Shown here in pieces: positions 60,672 to 64,000 of a stretch of 64,000 bases of DNA. The stretch lies in the NCBI GenBank assembly GCA_021769135.1, contig JAETTM010000026.1, positions 16,420-80,419 of the forward strand. Reading direction: 5' to 3'. Every line of letters begins with the position of its first letter. Position 1 is the first letter of the stretch. The notes under the pieces were generated by a model that was not told the origin of the DNA, searched no databases, and was given only the letters and a program-made list of their open reading frames with translations. The DNA comes from Lachnospiraceae bacterium (GTDB taxonomy: Bacteria; Bacillota; Clostridia; Lachnospirales; Lachnospiraceae). The translations under genes and the position numbers were made by a program.

Positions 60672-61046
60672 TAAAAGTATTAAGTAGAATAAATAATCGC
60701 GGCCGCATTCCGCAAGGGTGCGGGTGAGGAAAGTCCGGGCTTCGCAGGGCAGGATGCCGGATAACGTCCGGTGGAGGCGACTCCAAGGCTAGTGCAACAG
60801 AAATAAACCGCCGCAGCTCGGCCATGCCGAACTGCTGGTAAGGGTGGAAAGGCAGTGTAAGAGACTACCGTCCGTCTGGCAACAGGCGGAGCCATGTAAA
60901 CCCCATCCGAAGCAAGACCAAATAGAAAGCGATAGGCCTGCCCGGCCTGCTTTCAGGTGGGTCGCTTGAAATTGCCGGCAACGGCAATTCTAGATAGATG
61001 ATTATTCATGACATAACCCGGCTTATCGTTCTGCTTAATACTTTTA
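60672..61046 (+). ncRNA. rnpB: RNase P RNA (bacterial type A)
   Basis: The RNA subunit of RNase P, which matures the 5' ends of tRNAs. Conserved blocks are GAGGAAAGTCCGGGC (60725 region), AGGGTGGAAAGGCAGTGTAA (60841 region), GAAGCAAGACCAAATAGA (60909 region) and ACATAACCCGGCTTA (61010 region). The ends were set by helix P1: TAAAAGTATTAAGTAGAAT at the 5' end pairs with GTTCTGCTTAATACTTTTA at the 3' end. About 375 nt. A terminator follows. Confidence 0.95.
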
Positions 61047-61075
61047 GCATTTATTTTTTGATATTTATTAAAGAT

Positions 61076-61116
61076 AAGGGGCTGTTGCAATTGCTTAATT
61101 TTGCCGCAGCCCTTTT
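61076..61116 (+). terminator. rnpB terminator
   Basis: AAGGGGCTG pairs with CAGCCCTTTT around an A+T-rich loop, 30 bases after the end of RNase P RNA. Confidence 0.65.
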
Positions 61117-61143
61117 GAATGGGAATCGAGGGGAAGATAAAAG

Positions 61144-62154
61144 ATGTTTTATGGAAAAAATAGCAGTAGGCTGCCGGATGAAAAGGAAAGGGATTTCACC
61201 GTAAGACAGCATAAAATAGGGTATGGCATAGGAATATGGATGATAGCGGCGGGGGTATTGATTCTTGTTTTGGAGATATTGTACCATGTGTCCGCCATAC
61301 CATTGTGGGCCTATGGAATGATATTGGCTATTTTCGCGCTGGGGATTTGGGTGTGTATGGAAGTGAAAAACAGGCAGCTGGCGGTAAAAGGGAACCGGCT
61401 TTATTACTGCAGTGCCCTGGGAAGGGTCAGGCAGTGGCCTTTGGAGGATATCGCTTCCGTGAGGGCGGTATCCAACCCCTCCGGCGGGCGGGATGATTTG
61501 CGGTTGTACGATAAAAAAGGGAGAGCGCTTTGCCGGCTGGAAACAAACATGAAGAATGCGGATTCCCTGCTTTGGTATCTGTATGACAACGGAATACCGC
61601 TGGAAATGGAGAAAAATACCAAACGGGAGTTGACGGATATTATTTTCCAGGAGCCTATAGAAGAAGAAAAATTATCGGGTCTTTCGCGGAAGGTATATGG
61701 ACAAGCCCGGGAAATGATAGAAAACTGGATGGAAAAGAATAAAAAGCTGGGGGCGGAGCTCATCTATGGCTTTGCGGAATATCATGGCAGTAGGATAGAC
61801 CCGGAAGCCCAGATTCAGCCGGAAGAAAGCCGGATAAGCGATGTGGTGGGAGAAAAAGGAAACCCAGGAACGTCTGGCGCGAAACCGGATGACTATCTTT
61901 GTGTATTGGAAATATATGTGAAAAAGGATAATTATTTTATACGTGACAGGAAGAAGCATTTGCTGTTGATGGATTTTCAGGTATTTTATAAAAGGAAAGC
62001 AAGGACAGAGGCCGGAGACGTGCGCCTTTATTACAATGAAAACTGGAAAAAGGAAGTCAGGGATACGCTGGCTTCCTTGGCAAAATATCTCCAGGGGCAT
62101 GAATTTATTATGGAAGAGATGGAATTAGACTATGAATTGAAGGAAGTAGTGTGA
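61144..62154 (+). CDS. membrane-anchored PH-like protein, function unknown
   Basis: A 336-residue protein with two hydrophobic helices near residues 27-75 and then a region that resembles a bacterial PH domain (VCMEVKNRQLAVKGNRLYYC and RVRQWPLEDIASVRAV). A largely hydrophilic C-terminal half follows. I do not recognise a named family. ATG 61144 lacks a strong binding site (GAGGGGAAG lies about 10 bases upstream). Its neighbours, rnpB and a ZIP transporter, say nothing about its job. Confidence 0.75.
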   Translation: MFYGKNSSRLPDEKERDFTVRQHKIGYGIGIWMIAAGVLILVLEILYHVSAIPLWAYGMILAIFALGIWVCMEVKNRQLAVKGNRLYYCSALGRVRQWPLEDIASVRAVSNPSGGRDDLRLYDKKGRALCRLETNMKNADSLLWYLYDNGIPLEMEKNTKRELTDIIFQEPIEEEKLSGLSRKVYGQAREMIENWMEKNKKLGAELIYGFAEYHGSRIDPEAQIQPEESRISDVVGEKGNPGTSGAKPDDYLCVLEIYVKKDNYFIRDRKKHLLLMDFQVFYKRKARTEAGDVRLYYNENWKKEVRDTLASLAKYLQGHEFIMEEMELDYELKEVV

Positions 62155-62249
62155 TATCATAAATAGCTAGGGGAATATTCGGCAAGCTTATTGGTTTCGC
62201 AATTGCCTGTATGGGGAAGATTGAAAATTGGAAAGGAGTATGTTGGAAT

Positions 62250-63029
62250 ATGGATACAAATACATTAATCGGCCTTGCAATTCCGTTTTTAGGAACAACT
62301 TTGGGGGCGGCATGCGTGTTTCTCCTGCGGGGAGAGATGAATGCTACGGTGCAAAAAACCATGCTGGGTTTTGCGGCAGGGGTGATGGTAGCGGCATCGG
62401 TCTGGTCTCTGTTAATCCCTGCGATGGATATGTCGGAATCCATGGGGAAATTGGCGTTTATACCTGCAGCGGCGGGTTTCCTTTTAGGCATTTTATTTTT
62501 GCTTGTGTTGGATAAGATTGTGCCCCATCTGCATTTGGACTGCGAGGAACAGGAGGGGCCGAAAAGCGGATGGAAAAAGTCCACTATGTTGATGCTGGCA
62601 GTAACCCTCCACAATATCCCGGAGGGGGCTTCAGTAGGTATTGTACTGGCTGGAGCAATGGCAGGAGGGAGCCCTATTACAATGGCAGGGGCGATTGCTT
62701 TATCGGTGGGCATCGCTATACAGAATTTTCCGGAGGGCGCTATTATATCCCTTCCCCTCAAAGGGGAGGCGGGGAAAGGCAAAGCTTTTCTGCTGGGAAC
62801 GCTATCGGGGATAGTGGAGCCCATTGCGGCAGTGTTGACATTGCTCCTTGCGGAACAGATGACCCCATTCATCCCTTATACGCTGGCATTTGCAGCGGGG
62901 GCCATGCTGTATGTAGTGGTGGAAGAACTGATTCCGGAGTCCGCAGAAGGGGCGCATTCCAATATGGGAACCATAGGTTTTGCAGCGGGTTTTGTTATTA
63001 TGATGATTCTGGATGTGGCGCTGGGGTAG
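62250..63029 (+). CDS. ZIP family divalent metal transporter
   Basis: A 259-residue membrane protein with eight hydrophobic segments, typical of bacterial ZIP (ZupT/GufA-like) carriers of zinc or other divalent metals. The central metal motifs are HNIPEGASVGIVLA (helix 4) and QNFPEGAIISLPL (helix 5), and VEPIAAVLTLLLA is also family-like. A DCEEQEGPK cytosolic loop lies before helix 4. ATG 62250 follows AAGGAG at a long 11-base distance, the only good choice in frame. It is followed by a strong terminator. Confidence 0.94.
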   Translation: MDTNTLIGLAIPFLGTTLGAACVFLLRGEMNATVQKTMLGFAAGVMVAASVWSLLIPAMDMSESMGKLAFIPAAAGFLLGILFLLVLDKIVPHLHLDCEEQEGPKSGWKKSTMLMLAVTLHNIPEGASVGIVLAGAMAGGSPITMAGAIALSVGIAIQNFPEGAIISLPLKGEAGKGKAFLLGTLSGIVEPIAAVLTLLLAEQMTPFIPYTLAFAAGAMLYVVVEELIPESAEGAHSNMGTIGFAAGFVIMMILDVALG

Positions 63030-63037
63030 GAAAGCAA

Positions 63038-63074
63038 GGGGCGAATACTTTTTTGCATTTGCCCCGGTTTTTTT
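63038..63074 (+). terminator. terminator of the ZIP transporter gene
   Basis: GGGGCGAAT (63038-63046) pairs with ATTTGCCCC (63057-63065, one G-T pair), followed by GGTTTTTTT. Confidence 0.85.
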
Positions 63075-63085
63075 GTAAAAGTCTA

Positions 63086-63114
63086 TTGAATTCCGCCTAC
63101 AAATTTGCTATAAT
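63086..63114 (+). promoter_or_regulatory. SigA-type promoter of the Rpn-type gene
   Basis: TTGAAT (63086-63091) and TATAAT (63109-63114), spacer 17 bp. The start codon lies 132 bp downstream; the leader holds an inverted repeat AAGGTGCCGG region but no gene. Confidence 0.65.
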
Positions 63115-63245
63115 ATATCCATTCATAATTAATCTATATTAATCAATGAACAATGGCACCGACTTCTAAGGTGCCGGATTCTGTGGCATTTCTGCCATTA
63201 ACCCCATTTTTAGCAATAAAATAAAAAGAGAGGAGAAGTTTGCGT

Positions 63246-64000
63246 ATGAAAAATGGACAGCTGACAAAAGAAGACATGCCGGAGGAATGGCAGGAAAAGT
63301 TCCTGCGTTTCTGCACCGGGAAAGGGGAGCTCCCCATCACCTACGACCCCTTCTTCAAAAAGGTATTCGACCCGGAAATATACCCGGAACGGCTCTCCCG
63401 GCTGCTTTCCCTGGTGCTGGGGGCAAAGCTTAAGGTGCGCCGCGCCCTGCCAAACGAGGGCACGCGGATACTGGAAGAGGGGAGCCTGCTGATCATGGAC
63501 ATCGTGGTGGAGATGGAGGACGGCTCCATAGCGGACGTGGAAATCCAGAAGGTGCCGTACCTGTTCCCCGGGGAGCGCGCGGCGTGCTACTCGGCGGACC
63601 TGCTGATGAGGCAGTACGTGCGTGTGAAGGGGGAGAAGGGAAAGAAGTTCTCCTACCGCGATATCAAGAAGGTGTATACGGTGGTGATATTGGAGAAAAG
63701 CGGGGAACCCTTCAAAGAAACCCCAAAAGCATGGATCCACAAGTCGGGGCAGGACTTTGACACCGGGCTGAAAATGGAACTCCCCCAGAAATATGTTTTT
63801 ATAGCCCTTGACATGTTCCGCAGGATTAGCCAAAATGAAGTAGAAGGGGAACTGGAAGCGTGGATGCATTTGCTGTCCTCGGACAACCCGGAAGTGATTG
63901 GCCAGATTGTGGAAAAGTATCCCGTTTTCAAGGAAATTTATGAAGAGATAGAGGCTTTCCGCCAAGATATAGGAGGTGTATTGGACATGTTTTCGGACGC
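63246..64000 (+). CDS. Rpn/PD-(D/E)XK nuclease family transposase-like protein, partial
   Basis: At least 251 residues, still open at the right edge. I recognise the family from YDPFFKKVFDPEIYPERLSRL, the active-site stretch DIVVEMEDGSIADVEIQKV (Asp, then Glu-x-Gln/Lys) and the later FIALDMFRRISQNEVEGELE. Rpn proteins are recombination-promoting nucleases often annotated as PD-(D/E)XK nuclease family transposases. ATG 63246 follows GAGAGGAG. The first half uses many C-ending codons (CTC, CCC, TAC), unlike its neighbours and its own second half, hinting at transfer or recombination within the gene. Confidence 0.82.
   Translation, partial: MKNGQLTKEDMPEEWQEKFLRFCTGKGELPITYDPFFKKVFDPEIYPERLSRLLSLVLGAKLKVRRALPNEGTRILEEGSLLIMDIVVEMEDGSIADVEIQKVPYLFPGERAACYSADLLMRQYVRVKGEKGKKFSYRDIKKVYTVVILEKSGEPFKETPKAWIHKSGQDFDTGLKMELPQKYVFIALDMFRRISQNEVEGELEAWMHLLSSDNPEVIGQIVEKYPVFKEIYEEIEAFRQDIGGVLDMFSD

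Noticed and set aside
1..64000. tRNA or rRNA genes, prophage or integrative element core genes
   Set aside because: None was recognised on either strand; the only stable RNA seen is rnpB, and no integrase, capsid or conjugation gene is present.

Overview
The window looks like chromosome from a Gram-positive, low-to-moderate G+C member of the Clostridia, most likely a gut Lachnospiraceae. This rests on AGGAGG-type ribosome binding sites, SigA-type promoters, and the housekeeping order dgt - dnaG - rpoD - trmK - Nif3-like - nucleoside kinase - rnpB. It also rests on a Cys-type (anaerobic) sulfatase operon, a lactose/cellobiose-type PTS operon, and several protein families that I associate with that family. 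No rRNA, tRNA or CRISPR array was recognised. The assignment comes from family recognition by eye, not from a database search.

Layout. 1-6100: small metabolic genes (RidA, a shikimate kinase-like protein, an EamA exporter), an AraC/GyrI-like regulator, and a MATE exporter divergent from a LysR regulator. 6187-15952: an AraC regulator divergent from a sulfated-glycan operon (sulfatase, sugar-binding lipoprotein, two permeases, second sulfatase, FAD oxidoreductase). 16000-24050: an accessory stretch with a broken toxin/antitoxin chimera, a DinJ-YafQ module flanked by a 27-bp direct repeat, a hydrolase, acetyltransferases, a Septu-like defence pair with a frameshifted nuclease gene, and an MgtC-like protein. 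24161-30052: a PRD/PTS-type regulator divergent from a complete PTS operon (IIA, 6-phospho-beta-glycosidase, IIC, IIB, HPr-like). 30238-33364: an OFA-type MFS carrier, a PaaK-type CoA ligase and an ACT protein. 33442-38611: RNA methyltransferase, PAP2 phosphatase, metallo-hydrolase, PatB-like lyase, flavodoxin-like reductase, YjbR protein. 38949-45538: a RelE-type pair, then a two-component system and FtsX-type ABC exporter split by a Phd-YoeB module. 45953-47915: an A+T-rich RloA/RloB (AbiL-like) defence pair. 47906-52839: a coiled-coil protein, a DUF4125 protein, and an acyltransferase/esterase cluster. 53048-61046: the DNA replication/transcription core cluster ending in rnpB. 61144-64000: a membrane protein, a ZIP transporter and the start of an Rpn/PD-(D/E)XK protein that runs off the end.

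The most striking unexplained structure is a family of 92-nt imperfect palindromes at 35842-36038 (two tandem copies), 48782-48873 and 54182-54273. Every copy has the same length and architecture, and the stems differ between copies by compensatory changes. Each locus ends just before the ribosome binding site of a gene (a PatB-like lyase, the DUF4125 gene, dnaG). A related 76-nt hairpin precedes the dnaG copy. These look like structured RNA leaders or a small mobile repeat with conserved RNA fold.

Other points of interest are the A6 frameshift in the Septu nuclease, the DinJ-YafQ module apparently inserted by duplication of the end of a neighbouring gene, helically phased repeats in several promoters, and an HPr-like protein lacking the regulatory serine.
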